Shown here: positions 21,441-28,816 of the stretch, piece by piece | How the letters are laid out: every line of letters starts with the position of its first letter | How positions within the stretch are numbered: the first letter of the stretch is position 1 | DNA from: Pseudomonadota bacterium | GTDB taxonomy: Bacteria; Pseudomonadota; Gammaproteobacteria; Burkholderiales; Burkholderiaceae_B | Direction: 5' to 3' | Assembly (NCBI GenBank): GCA_023388835.1 | Contig: JAEWFK010000078.1 | Location: 1 to 28,816, forward strand | Length of the DNA stretch: 28,816 nt | The notes under the pieces: generated by a model | The model's input: the letters and a program-made list of their open reading frames with translations, nothing else | Database searches by the model: none | What the model was told of the DNA's origin: nothing | Translations under genes and position numbers: made by a program

Positions 21441-22511
21441 TCATTGCACGTAACTCATTATCTGGTTAGCGAAGGCGTCTGTACCGGCCGTGCCGCCAAG
21501 ATCGGGCGTGACCTGACGGTCGTCGGCCGAGAGCGCCTGTTCGATGGCGCGCATGATGGTCGCCGCCGCCTCCGTTTCGCCCAGGTGTTCCAGCATCATG
21601 GCGCCCGACCAGATCTGGCCGATTGGATTGGCGATACCCTTGCCTGCAATGTCCGGCGCGGACCCGTGAACGGGCTCGAACATGGAGGGATGCGCTCTTT
21701 CCGGATTGAGATTCGCACTGGGCGCAACCGCGATGGTTCCGGTCACTCCGGGGCCGAGATCCGACAGAATATCGCCAAACAGATTGGAACCGACCACGAC
21801 ATCGAATCGCTCGGGCGACATCGCGAAGCGCGCCGCCAGAATGTCGATGTGGTATTGGTCGACGGCTACGCCGGGATACTTTGGGGCCATTGCCGCAAAG
21901 CGCTCGTCCCAGAAGGGCATGGAGTGATAGATGCCGTTGGACTTGGTCGCTGAGGTCACATGGTCCACCCCCAGGCGTTGCGCGAGCTCGAACGCGAACT
22001 TCAAGATGCGGTCGGTCCCGCGGCGGGTGAAGATGGCCTCCTGGATGACGAATTCGTTCTCGGTACCGGCGAACATGCGTCCGCCCACTTGCGAGTATTC
22101 GCCTTCGGTGTTTTCGCGGACGATCCAGAAGTCGATCTTGCGATCATGGGCGTTGGCCAAGGGGCAAGGTACGCCGGGAAGCAGCCGCACGGGCCGCAGG
22201 TTGACGTACTGGTCGAACTCCCGGCGTATCGGTATCAGCAGATCCCATAAGGAGATGTGGTCGGGTACGCCGGGGAAGCCGACGGCGCCAAGGAAGATGG
22301 CGTCGCTGTCGCGCAGTCGCTCTATCCCATCTTCAGGCATGATCCGCCCGGTTGACTTATAGGTCTCGCAGCTCCAGTCGTAGTGCTTCAGCTCGAGTGT
22401 GAAGCCATGCAGTCGGCCCGCAGCTTCGAGAACCCGCAGCGCGGCAGGGACGACTTCCTTGCCGATACCGTCGCCGGGAATGACCGAGATCGTATGGTGT
22501 TTGCTCGCCAT
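21441..22511 (-). CDS. Tartrate dehydrogenase/decarboxylase-like (isopropylmalate dehydrogenase family)
   Basis: 356-aa cytoplasmic beta-decarboxylating dehydrogenase. The sequence fits the tartrate/D-malate dehydrogenase (TtuC/DmlA) branch better than LeuB: ISVIPGDGIGKEVVPAALRVL, SLWDLLIPIRREFDQYVNLRPVRLLPGVPCPL, and IVRENTEGEYSQVGGR with Tyr139. Catalytic Lys190 (SATKSNGIYHSMPFWDERF), and metal ligands Asp223, Asp247 and Asp251 (NLFGDILSDLGPG) are intact. Enzymes of this branch oxidise tartrate, D-malate or related 2-hydroxy diacids with NAD+ and Mn2+/Mg2+. A CAGGAA ribosome binding site precedes the ATG. It sits mid-operon, 12 bp after the beta-hydroxyacid dehydrogenase gene. Confidence 0.9.
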   Translation of the reverse strand: MASKHHTISVIPGDGIGKEVVPAALRVLEAAGRLHGFTLELKHYDWSCETYKSTGRIMPEDGIERLRDSDAIFLGAVGFPGVPDHISLWDLLIPIRREFDQYVNLRPVRLLPGVPCPLANAHDRKIDFWIVRENTEGEYSQVGGRMFAGTENEFVIQEAIFTRRGTDRILKFAFELAQRLGVDHVTSATKSNGIYHSMPFWDERFAAMAPKYPGVAVDQYHIDILAARFAMSPERFDVVVGSNLFGDILSDLGPGVTGTIAVAPSANLNPERAHPSMFEPVHGSAPDIAGKGIANPIGQIWSGAMMLEHLGETEAAATIMRAIEQALSADDRQVTPDLGGTAGTDAFANQIMSYVQ

Positions 22512-22523
22512 GTCGTTCCTGTC

Positions 22524-23459
22524 TCAGCCGCGTGTGGCAACCACGGGTGTAGCCGGACCGTCAGACGTGACAGGATCGGTCTCCTCGAGGTGATCGACGA
22601 GGCCGGGAACGGGGGTCTGCTCCAGGCCCGCTTCCACCGCCTGCTGATACAGGTTCTTCACCGTTCGGGCCAAGGCCTCGGCTGAGCCTTGCTCTTGCGC
22701 CATGGTGCAGTAGTAGCCCATGTCCTTCAGGGCGTTGGACATCGAGAACCGGAAGCCGGAGGCATCGTTGGATTCGATATAGGGGCGTAGCCGGTTGAGC
22801 ACGACCCCGCCGCCTCCGCCCGCGGCCAGGATTTCGCAGAAGATCTTGGGGTCCGTGCCGCTGCGGCGGGCGCAGGCGGCGGCTTCCGCCAAGATGGCCG
22901 AGAAGCCCAGCGACACATAGTTGTGCAAGAGCTTCATCTGGTGGCCCGAGCCGACGTCTCCGGCGTAGGCAATGTTCTCGGCGTAGGCCTGCAGGACGGG
23001 CAGGCATTTCTCGTAGACCCGCGGGTCGCCGCCCACGATGAGGTTCAGGCGGCCTTCCGCGGCCTCCTTGGGGGTGCGCGTCATGGGCGCATCCAGGAAA
23101 TAGCCCCCCGCATCTCGGACCGCTTCAGCAATTTTCAGGGTGGAAGAGGGAATGGCGGTGGAACAATCGATGACAGTCACGCCGGGCTTCAGGCCGCTCA
23201 ATACGCCCCCTTCCTGGAAGAGCACCTCTTCGACCTGGGGAGAGCCAGTCACGCACAGAATCAGGATGTCGACGCCGCCGGCGAGTGCGGATGCTGCGGT
23301 GCTGGTTTGCGCGCCGGCGGCGAGCAGGCCGTCCAGCGGCTGGTTGCCGGGATGCTCGAGCACCGTGAGCGGGAAGCCATTACGTAGAAGGCTGGCTGCA
23401 ATGCCCGAGCCCATCAAGCCCACCCCGATCAACCCGATATGGGGTTTCATTTGATCCAT
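22524..23459 (-). CDS. Beta-hydroxyacid dehydrogenase family protein (HIBADH/GarR-like)
   Basis: 311 aa from the ATG at 23459, which has AGGAG 5 nt upstream; a TTG at 23492 overlapping the previous stop is less likely. A Rossmann domain (IGLIGVGLMGSGIA) is followed by the C-terminal helical domain with catalytic Lys176 (GSGHQMKLLHNY) and Asn180. The substrate-binding loop is DAPMTRTP (123-130) where GarR and HIBADH have DAPVSGG. An Arg-Thr is also found in sulfolactaldehyde reductase YihU, where the Arg contacts an anionic group. A soft extended tail (about 293-311, EETDPVTSDGPATPVV) is unusual. The likely reaction is NAD(P)-dependent oxidation or reduction of a 3-hydroxyacid or semialdehyde such as tartronate semialdehyde. 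Confidence 0.88.
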   Translation of the reverse strand: MDQMKPHIGLIGVGLMGSGIAASLLRNGFPLTVLEHPGNQPLDGLLAAGAQTSTAASALAGGVDILILCVTGSPQVEEVLFQEGGVLSGLKPGVTVIDCSTAIPSSTLKIAEAVRDAGGYFLDAPMTRTPKEAAEGRLNLIVGGDPRVYEKCLPVLQAYAENIAYAGDVGSGHQMKLLHNYVSLGFSAILAEAAACARRSGTDPKIFCEILAAGGGGGVVLNRLRPYIESNDASGFRFSMSNALKDMGYYCTMAQEQGSAEALARTVKNLYQQAVEAGLEQTPVPGLVDHLEETDPVTSDGPATPVVATRG

Positions 23460-23488
23460 GCTTGCTCCTGAATTTCCTGTTGTACCGT

Positions 23489-24949
23489 TCAACGATCGCC
23501 GAGGCCGCCGGCGCAGATATATTTGATTTCGACGTAATCATCCACGCCGTACTTGGAGCCCTCGCGGCCGATGCCGGATTCCTTGATGCCGCCAAAAGGC
23601 GCGAGCTCAGTGGAGATGATGCCTTCGTTCAGGCCGACGATGCCCGTCTCCAGGGCTTCGGCCACCCGCCATGCGCGGCGGTAATCCGATGTGTAGAAGT
23701 AGGATGCAAGTCCGAAAGGCGTGTCGTTGGCCAGTTCCACCGCTTCTTCTTCGGTGCTGAACCGGATGAGCGGTGCCACCGGCCCGAACGTCTCTTCGTG
23801 CATGAGCTTTGCGGTACGTGGGACGTCGACCAGAATCGACGGCTCGTAGAACAGCCCGCCCAATCCATGGGCGCGGCCTCCGCTGAGCACCTTGGCGCCG
23901 CCGGAGATGGCGTCGTCCACGTGTTCCTGTACCTTATCGATGGCCGCTTGATCAATGAGGGGACCAATATCGACGGTGTCGTCCTCGCCGGCGCCGACCT
24001 GCAGGGATTCCACGGCCTGCTTGAGGCGTTCTGCAAAGGCGTCATAAATGCCGTCCTGGACGAAGATGCGGTTGGCGCACACGCAGGTCTGACCCGCATT
24101 GCGGAACTTCGACGCCATGACGCCTGCGATGGCCAGATCGAGTTCAGCATCGTCAAACACAATGAACGGCGCGTTGCCGCCGAGCTCCATGGAAACCTTC
24201 TTCATGGTGCCCGCGCATTCTTCCATCAATTGCTTGCCCACGCTCGTAGAGCCTGTGAATGACAGCTTGCGGACCATTGGGTTGCGGGTCAGTTCTCCGC
24301 CTATCGTTCCGGCCTTGCCGGTGACCACGTTCAGGACGCCGGGCGGAATGCCGGCCTCTTCCGCCAGTTCCGCCAAAGCGAGCGCCGAATAGGGGGTGGC
24401 AGTGGCCGGCTTGATCACGATGGTGCAGCCTGCCGCCAGCGCGGCACCCGCTTTGCGGGTGATCATGGCATTGGGGAAGTTCCAGGGAGTGATGGCAGCG
24501 ACGACTCCGACAGGCTGTTTGATCACGACAATGCGGCGATCTGAGCTTCCTGCTGGGATGATGTCGCCGTAGACGCGTTTGGCCTCTTCGGCGAACCATT
24601 CCAGAAATGAAGAACCGTACGCGATCTCGCCGCGCGCTTCCTTGATCGGCTTGCCCTGCTCAAGGGTGAGCAGGGTGGCCAGATCTTCCTGGTGGCCCAT
24701 GCACAGGTCGAACCAGCGGCGCAGCATTTGTGCACGCTGCTTGGCTGCGAGCGAACGCCAGGCGGGAAGGGCGCGGTTGGCTGCTTCTATGGCCAGCCGT
24801 GTGTCTTCACCGGTGAGCGAGGGGACCGTACCCAGTTGAGAGCCATCTGCCGGGTTGGTGACGGGGATGGAGTTTCCGTTGGAAGCGTCAACCCATTTTC
24901 CATCGATATAGCATTGCTGGCGGAATAAGGAAGGTCGATTCAGTTTCAT
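23489..24949 (-). CDS. NAD(P)-dependent succinate-semialdehyde dehydrogenase-type aldehyde dehydrogenase
   Basis: 486-aa cytoplasmic aldehyde dehydrogenase, closest in pattern to GabD-type enzymes. Asn157 (TPWNFP), Glu255 (VSMELGGNAP) and catalytic Cys289 (NAGQTCVCANR) are intact; Cys291 gives the CxC pair typical of succinate-semialdehyde dehydrogenases that can form a redox disulfide. KPA at 180-182 and SFTGST (230-235) bind the cofactor. It oxidises an aldehyde acid to the dicarboxylate; with its neighbours it probably handles a semialdehyde made from a hydroxyacid. Start and stop are tightly packed: its ATG overlaps the stop of the upstream gene (TGATG), and its stop lies just before the next gene. 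Confidence 0.9.
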   Translation of the reverse strand: MKLNRPSLFRQQCYIDGKWVDASNGNSIPVTNPADGSQLGTVPSLTGEDTRLAIEAANRALPAWRSLAAKQRAQMLRRWFDLCMGHQEDLATLLTLEQGKPIKEARGEIAYGSSFLEWFAEEAKRVYGDIIPAGSSDRRIVVIKQPVGVVAAITPWNFPNAMITRKAGAALAAGCTIVIKPATATPYSALALAELAEEAGIPPGVLNVVTGKAGTIGGELTRNPMVRKLSFTGSTSVGKQLMEECAGTMKKVSMELGGNAPFIVFDDAELDLAIAGVMASKFRNAGQTCVCANRIFVQDGIYDAFAERLKQAVESLQVGAGEDDTVDIGPLIDQAAIDKVQEHVDDAISGGAKVLSGGRAHGLGGLFYEPSILVDVPRTAKLMHEETFGPVAPLIRFSTEEEAVELANDTPFGLASYFYTSDYRRAWRVAEALETGIVGLNEGIISTELAPFGGIKESGIGREGSKYGVDDYVEIKYICAGGLGDR

Positions 24950-25956
24950 CAGTGTGACTCTAATAAGGAGGATTGCGGACGAAGATTGAGCAGGTTGCCG
25001 GGTGTGTAGCCCCGGTAAAGCGCGTCCAGGCCGTTTATGAGCAGCCGGCCCATAGCGTCGCGCGTCTCGTGGGTGGCGCTGCCGATATGCGGAGAGAGGA
25101 AAACGTTGTCCAGCGCGCGATAGCGCGGATCGATATTCGGCTCGTTTGCGAACACATCGAGGCCGGCTGCGAACAGACGACGGGATGAAAGGGCAGCGAT
25201 CAGTGCGTCATCGTCAACCAGGTCGCCGCGTGAAATGTTCACCACCACCGCGCGCGCGGGAAGCAGCGCCAGGCGTCGGCTGTTGATGATGCCCTTGAGC
25301 TCCGGAGCGCCAGGCGCGGCGATCAGGAGTACGTCGGCCATCGTCAGGGCTTCGTCGAGCTTGGCGTGGTAGATCGCGCCGCGGGCTTCATCAGCAGCAA
25401 GCGGACGGCGGTTGTGATAATGGATTTCCATTCCGAACGCCGAGGCACGCGACGCGATTTCGCGGCCGATGCGCCCCATGCCGAAGACGAGCAGGCGTTT
25501 TCCTTTCAGGCCGACACCCAAGAGCTGGGTCGGCGCCCAACCCGCCCAGTTTCCGCTGCGCACCATGCGGTCCGCTTCATAGCCTCGACGGCAGGCGTTC
25601 AGGATCAGCATCAGGGCGATTTCGGCGCAGGCGTCGCTCAATACGTCGGGTGTGTGCAGTATGCCGATGCCGAGTTCTTGGGCGGCGGCCATATCGATGT
25701 GGTCATACCCCACGGACAATGTGGCCACATAGCGCAAGCACGGAGACAAGCGACGCAGGACGCTGCCGTTGAGCTGCTCCGTGGCGCTGGCGAATACCAC
25801 TTCTGCCCCTTGCGCCGCTTGCACGATCTCGTCTGGCGACAGGATGGTGTCGGCGTCGTTGATGCGAAGATCGAAACGATCATGCAAGGCCGATTCAACG
25901 CTTTCGGTGAATCGCCGACAGAGGTACGCTTTCGGTTTCGCTCGCGTTTCGTCCAT
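24949..25956 (-). CDS. 2-hydroxyacid dehydrogenase (glyoxylate/hydroxypyruvate reductase-like), first gene of the operon
   Basis: 335-aa D-2-hydroxyacid dehydrogenase with an intact catalytic triad: Arg243 (ISRGDLVDD), Glu272 (DVFANEP) and His290 (SPHIGSATHETR). The Rossmann loop is FGMGRIG (158-164). The basic NRR after the second strand (HYHNRRP, 180-185) suggests NADPH preference, as in GhrB-type reductases. SVGYDHID (81-88) is the conserved substrate loop. It should reduce glyoxylate, hydroxypyruvate or a related 2-oxoacid. It is the first gene after the operon promoter, with GAGGAG (25967-25972) 10 nt before the ATG. Its stop overlaps the aldehyde dehydrogenase start. Confidence 0.9.
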   Translation of the reverse strand: MDETRAKPKAYLCRRFTESVESALHDRFDLRINDADTILSPDEIVQAAQGAEVVFASATEQLNGSVLRRLSPCLRYVATLSVGYDHIDMAAAQELGIGILHTPDVLSDACAEIALMLILNACRRGYEADRMVRSGNWAGWAPTQLLGVGLKGKRLLVFGMGRIGREIASRASAFGMEIHYHNRRPLAADEARGAIYHAKLDEALTMADVLLIAAPGAPELKGIINSRRLALLPARAVVVNISRGDLVDDDALIAALSSRRLFAAGLDVFANEPNIDPRYRALDNVFLSPHIGSATHETRDAMGRLLINGLDALYRGYTPGNLLNLRPQSSLLESH

Positions 25957-25986
25957 TGATTTCAGTCTCCTCGTTGTTTTTTAAGT

Positions 25987-26015
25987 ACTATCAATTCATA
26001 TGACGAGTTTGTCAA
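25987..26015 (-). promoter_or_regulatory. Sigma70 promoter of the catabolic operon
   Basis: On the minus strand a consensus -35 TTGACA (26015-26010) is followed after 17 bp by a -10 GATAGT (25992-25987). The start point near 25980 gives a leader of about 24 nt containing the GAGGAG ribosome binding site. An 8-bp palindrome TCATATGA (25996-26003) sits in the spacer. Placement 31 bp before the first operon gene makes this the likely operon promoter. Confidence 0.75.
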
Positions 26016-26019
26016 CAAA
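26008..26019. promoter_or_regulatory. Candidate operator for the divergent GntR/FCD regulator
   Basis: TTTGT-CA-ACAAA is a palindrome overlapping the -35 of the operon promoter. It fits the GT-N(2-3)-AC core typical of FadR-subfamily operators. A bound repressor here would block RNA polymerase. The only evidence is symmetry and position; TCATATGA at 25996-26003 is a second candidate. Confidence 0.55.
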
Positions 26020-26128
26020 TTTCTAAACTGCTAGCATGTGGCCGTAGACAGCACATAGGTGCGGGACAGGTCGCGGTAGCGGGCATTGTTTCCGGCCCCC
26101 TGCTGGCGAAGGGATTCAGAGACGCTCG

Positions 26129-26923
26129 ATGAAACACGAAAATGAAAAGCCGGGCTGCGAAACAACCCTCCCGGACCGCCTGACGGGGATGCTGGCTCAG
26201 CAAATACGCAGCGGCGCGTATCCGGTCAGTTCGCGGTTGCCCACAGAAAAAGTCATGACGGAGCAGTATGGCGTGAGCCGAACCGTCGTACGCGAGGTCA
26301 TTTCACGCCTGAAATCGGCCGGCCTGGTTGAGACGCGACAGGGCAGCGGCACGGTCGTGCTGGACCCCGCTTCCAGCGATGCCTTCCGTCTGGGGCGACC
26401 CGATGAAGACCTGGCCCGCGGGGTCTTGCGCATCATCGAGTTGCGCCGGGGCATCGAGGCGGAAATGGCCGCCCTTGCGGCGGAAAGGCGTAGCGAACAG
26501 GACATGTTGCGCATCAACGCGGCGCATGCCAGTATCGATACGGCTGTTCGGCTGGATGGCGATGGCGTGGAAGAAGATCTGAACTTTCATATGGCTATTG
26601 CGCATGCCACCGGCAATCCCCATTACCCGGAGCTCCTGGGCATGCTGACCCGAGCCCTGAAGGACGCCATCCGGATCACGCGTGGTAATGAAGCGCGTCA
26701 GGCGAAGCTTGCCAATGATGTCAGAACCGAACACGAGGCGATCCGCGCTGCCATCGCCGCGCAGAATGTCGAGGCAGCCCGAGCCGCAGCGTTTCAGCAC
26801 ATGCTCAATACCGCGCAACGCATCCAGACCGTGGAGGCCGAATATTGGCACGGCGCAAATCGTGCGGCTGCCGGAAGATTGGCTCGTACGCAGCTTGCGG
26901 CGGAGCTTCGAAAGAGTAGGTGA
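26129..26923 (+). CDS. FadR/GntR-family transcriptional regulator (FCD domain)
   Basis: 264-aa dimeric regulator. The winged helix-turn-helix (about 14-78) has the GntR pattern LAQQIRSGAYPVSSRLPTEKVMTEQYGVSRTVVREVISRLKSAGLVETRQGSGTVV. The C-terminal FCD ligand domain (about 95-230) has the metal-binding set Asp150, His154, His202 and His224 (EEDLNFHMAIAHATGNPHY, RTEHEAIRAAI, AAFQHML), which usually hold a Zn/Ni ion that coordinates a carboxylate effector. It is divergent from the catabolic operon with 172 bp between starts, and probably represses it until a sugar-acid or hydroxyacid intermediate binds. The C-terminal tail (AEYWHGANRAAAGRLARTQLAAEL) is extended beyond the usual FCD end. It converges on the carotenoid oxygenase gene. 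Confidence 0.9.
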   Translation: MKHENEKPGCETTLPDRLTGMLAQQIRSGAYPVSSRLPTEKVMTEQYGVSRTVVREVISRLKSAGLVETRQGSGTVVLDPASSDAFRLGRPDEDLARGVLRIIELRRGIEAEMAALAAERRSEQDMLRINAAHASIDTAVRLDGDGVEEDLNFHMAIAHATGNPHYPELLGMLTRALKDAIRITRGNEARQAKLANDVRTEHEAIRAAIAAQNVEAARAAAFQHMLNTAQRIQTVEAEYWHGANRAAAGRLARTQLAAELRKSR

Positions 26924-26977
26924 AGGCCTTCCACTTAGCCGTATCGTCGCCGCTTTGAAGTCGCGCGCTGCGAGCGG

Positions 26978-28336
26978 TCACCCCGGCACCCACGAGCCGT
27001 GCAGTCCGGCCGGCACGCGACGCGGCAAGATGATTTGTGCGACCGGCCCGGTGGTCAGGTCGCGGGCGTCGAGAATGACGAGTCTTCCCGATGCGCTGTT
27101 GGCGTCGTGAGCGAAAGTGAACAGGAACCCATCGTCTTCTGACTCGCCGCCGGGGTCTGCGGCGAACACCGGCTCTCCCACCGTGATGCCCAGGGGAAAC
27201 TGATAAACGGTCCTGGCGCCTGTTTCGAAGTCATATCGCGCAAGGGTCTCGAACGAGCCCTGCCTGGGAGTTTCTCCGGGGCGGGGGCTGCGCAGTGCGA
27301 CGTAGCCGTACCTGATTTTGCGACCGAGATAGGCATCGTTGATACGGGCAAACTCGCAGGGCTGATCGTCGATCACCTGGTCTTCGACCTGCTTGTTGTC
27401 GGTATGGATGATCAGGCGATGAAGCTCCAGCCGCTGCGGGCGGGCGGTAAATGAAAAAGCTTCGTAGCGGGGAAGGATGACGTCAATGCGGTTGCCTTCC
27501 TCGAACGCTGCAAGCGTGTGCCAATTGAAAAATGGCGGACCCTGAATCCATTCTATGTCCTCGGGCGTCTGTGCGTCGCGCGGCACCAGCGCGATCATCG
27601 TGCCGCGCTCGGGCTGCCAGGTCGCCGGCGGACCCTCAGCGGTCAAGTCGAAGACCAGAGGGCAGATAAAAGCGAGCACATGTCGCTCGGTAATGGCGAT
27701 GTCATGAACCATGGCGGGCCAGGGTGCCTGGAAGGGGAGGGCCTTGTCGAGAACGCCGGCCTTGTCGGCTTTCAGGTACCGAAGGCTTCCGGTCAGCAAG
27801 TCATACTCGATGGCAAGGAGTTCGCCTGTGGCGGGGTCTATCTTGGGGTGGGCGGACATCACCCCTGGCAGCCGCCCGCCGTAGTCGAAGACGCCGCGCG
27901 TGTTGAGATTGCGGTCGACCTCGTAAGGCTGGCCGGCTTCATAGAGCGCAAGAAAACGGCCGCCGTGGTGAATGATATGCGTATTGGCAAGGTTGGCATG
28001 CGGTGGTGGGGAAAAACCGGTGTTGTAGATTCTTTGGCCGGCCGCACGCTCTCGGGCGAGCTCCTGAGTCAGCACCCATCGGTTCCGGTATCGGGCGCGC
28101 CCGTCTTCGAGGTAGACGGCATGGATCATGCCGGTTCCGTCAAACGGGTAGAGGTAGTTGGCATCCGGCTCAAACTGGGGGTTCGGGCCGTTGCGCATGA
28201 ACACGCCCTCAAGGCCGGGGGGAAGCTTGCCCTCGACATGCAAATCGATGTCGTCGCGCTCGTCAAAGACAGGCGCAAGAGGTCCGCTCAAGGAAGGCCC
28301 CCGGCTTTGCCATACCGCTATTTCGTCGCTGTTCAC
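26978..28336 (-). CDS. Carotenoid/stilbene cleavage oxygenase (RPE65 family)
   Basis: 452-aa seven-bladed beta-propeller Fe(II) dioxygenase. The four iron-binding histidines are visible at His163 (MSAHPKID), His211 (MVHDIAIT), His273 (FNWHTLAAF) and His446 (GLHGSWVPG), spaced as in the family. Start is the GTG at 28336, with GGGGAA 6 nt upstream. FMRNGPNPQFEPDANYLYPFDGTGMIHAVYL is the typical N-terminal blade. These enzymes cleave a double bond of carotenoids, apocarotenoids or lignin-derived stilbenes; the specificity cannot be read here. No carotenoid biosynthesis gene is nearby, so a role on an external aromatic or plant apocarotenoid is plausible (inference). It stands alone between convergent and divergent neighbours. 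Confidence 0.9.
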   Translation of the reverse strand: MNSDEIAVWQSRGPSLSGPLAPVFDERDDIDLHVEGKLPPGLEGVFMRNGPNPQFEPDANYLYPFDGTGMIHAVYLEDGRARYRNRWVLTQELARERAAGQRIYNTGFSPPPHANLANTHIIHHGGRFLALYEAGQPYEVDRNLNTRGVFDYGGRLPGVMSAHPKIDPATGELLAIEYDLLTGSLRYLKADKAGVLDKALPFQAPWPAMVHDIAITERHVLAFICPLVFDLTAEGPPATWQPERGTMIALVPRDAQTPEDIEWIQGPPFFNWHTLAAFEEGNRIDVILPRYEAFSFTARPQRLELHRLIIHTDNKQVEDQVIDDQPCEFARINDAYLGRKIRYGYVALRSPRPGETPRQGSFETLARYDFETGARTVYQFPLGITVGEPVFAADPGGESEDDGFLFTFAHDANSASGRLVILDARDLTTGPVAQIILPRRVPAGLHGSWVPG

Positions 28337-28540
28337 TTTATTCCCCGGCTGCTGGCGGACTGATGCGCTGGCCTTGCCGGCGTCGGCGTTCCGCTTTGCC
28401 AGTCTATGCTATGCATGCAGAAAGCCATCGTCAATGACTATCATGTGGCTGGATCACCCGCCCATGCACGGGCCACTGCTGTAAGGGCGAGCAGTGAAAG
28501 AGCGCCCATCCCTTGCGGCCGGATCTCGTAAACTCCGACG
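28337..28540. other. Divergent intergenic region
   Basis: The 204 bp between two divergent genes show no tRNA, repeat or promoter pair that I could place with confidence. An ATGCTATGCATGC stretch near 28406-28418 is partly self-complementary. It should hold the promoters of both flanking genes. Confidence 0.3.
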
Positions 28541-28816
28541 ATGACCAAAGAAAGCAGCACGCACCGGCCCAGCTGCGAACGCTGCCAGCGGCCGCGCTCT
28601 CATTGCCTGTGCGTCCACATCCCAACAGTCGAGCACCGCACACGCGTGCTGATATTGCAGCATCCCGACGAAGCGCGGCATCCGCTCAACACGGCCCGGC
28701 TCGCGGCCTTGGGGCTGCAGCGTGCTGAATTATGGGTCGGCGAGACCTTTCCGGATTTGGTCGAAATGATCGCGAGCGCGGACCGCGTCTTCCTCTTGTT
28801 TCCCGCCAAGGGTGAA
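28541..28816 (+). CDS. DTW-domain protein (tRNA-uridine aminocarboxypropyltransferase family), N-terminal part
   Basis: Partial: 92 residues before the window ends. The N-terminal cysteine cluster Cys12-x2-Cys15-x6-Cys22-x-Cys24 (CERCQRPRSHCLC), then VLILQHPDEARHPLNTARLAALGL, matches DTW-domain proteins such as TapT (YfiP), which transfer the 3-amino-3-carboxypropyl group of SAM to a tRNA uridine. The name-giving D-T-W motif lies beyond the edge. The ATG at 28541 is preceded by an in-frame stop a few codons upstream, so the start is well bounded; the ribosome binding site is weak. Confidence 0.88.
   Translation, partial: MTKESSTHRPSCERCQRPRSHCLCVHIPTVEHRTRVLILQHPDEARHPLNTARLAALGLQRAELWVGETFPDLVEMIASADRVFLLFPAKGE

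Overview
The window looks like the chromosome of a betaproteobacterium, most likely family Alcaligenaceae (Bordetella/Achromobacter/Pusillimonas neighbourhood). The signs are high GC, two Bug-family (TctC-like) periplasmic binding proteins, a FabI/MltD/GloB/RnhA/DnaQ housekeeping block, and a GntR-controlled sugar-acid or hydroxyacid catabolic operon. The genus cannot be fixed from sequence reading alone. No insertion sequence, integrase, CRISPR array or rRNA gene was seen.

Region 1 (1-11400) is mainly housekeeping. It starts with the N-terminus of a membrane-bound metal-dependent hydrolase (minus). Next come trhO and a GST-like gene (plus, overlapping). A minus-strand group gloB > mltD > fabI follows, divergent from a plus-strand group: a YafS-like methyltransferase, rnhA, an RND efflux adaptor plus permease, and dnaQ. 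The E. coli neighbourhood mltD/gloB/yafS/rnhA/dnaQ/tRNA is recognisable, with an RND pump placed between rnhA and dnaQ. A tRNA-Val(CAC) with a readable promoter follows dnaQ.

Region 2 (11400-18233) holds an orphan Bug binding protein and then a plus-strand signalling cluster. The cluster has a 76-aa protein, a one-TM protein with a Gly-rich tail, a soluble CBS-SpoIIE/PP2C phosphatase, a SiaB-type kinase, a SiaC (DUF1987) phosphoprotein and a SiaD-type GGDEF diguanylate cyclase. It is a variant of the SiaABCD partner-switch/c-di-GMP biofilm module: the usual membrane sensor-phosphatase SiaA is replaced by a cytoplasmic CBS-domain phosphatase, and the expected SiaC phospho-Thr is a Ser. A 491-aa protein of unknown function, with an internal 33-bp tandem repeat and a 26-bp near-perfect palindrome, ends this strand run.

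Region 3 (18240-26923) is a tightly packed seven-gene minus-strand catabolic operon: hydroxyacid dehydrogenase, succinate-semialdehyde-type aldehyde dehydrogenase, beta-hydroxyacid dehydrogenase, tartrate/isopropylmalate-type dehydrogenase, second hydroxyacid dehydrogenase, enolase-superfamily dehydratase, Bug binding protein. It is divergent from a FadR/GntR-FCD regulator. A near-consensus sigma70 promoter and a palindrome overlapping its -35 lie between them. The substrate is probably a hydroxy-dicarboxylate or sugar acid (tartrate-like), but this is inference.

Region 4 (26978-28816) has a carotenoid/stilbene oxygenase (minus) and, cut by the window end, a DTW-domain tRNA aminocarboxypropyltransferase-type gene (plus).
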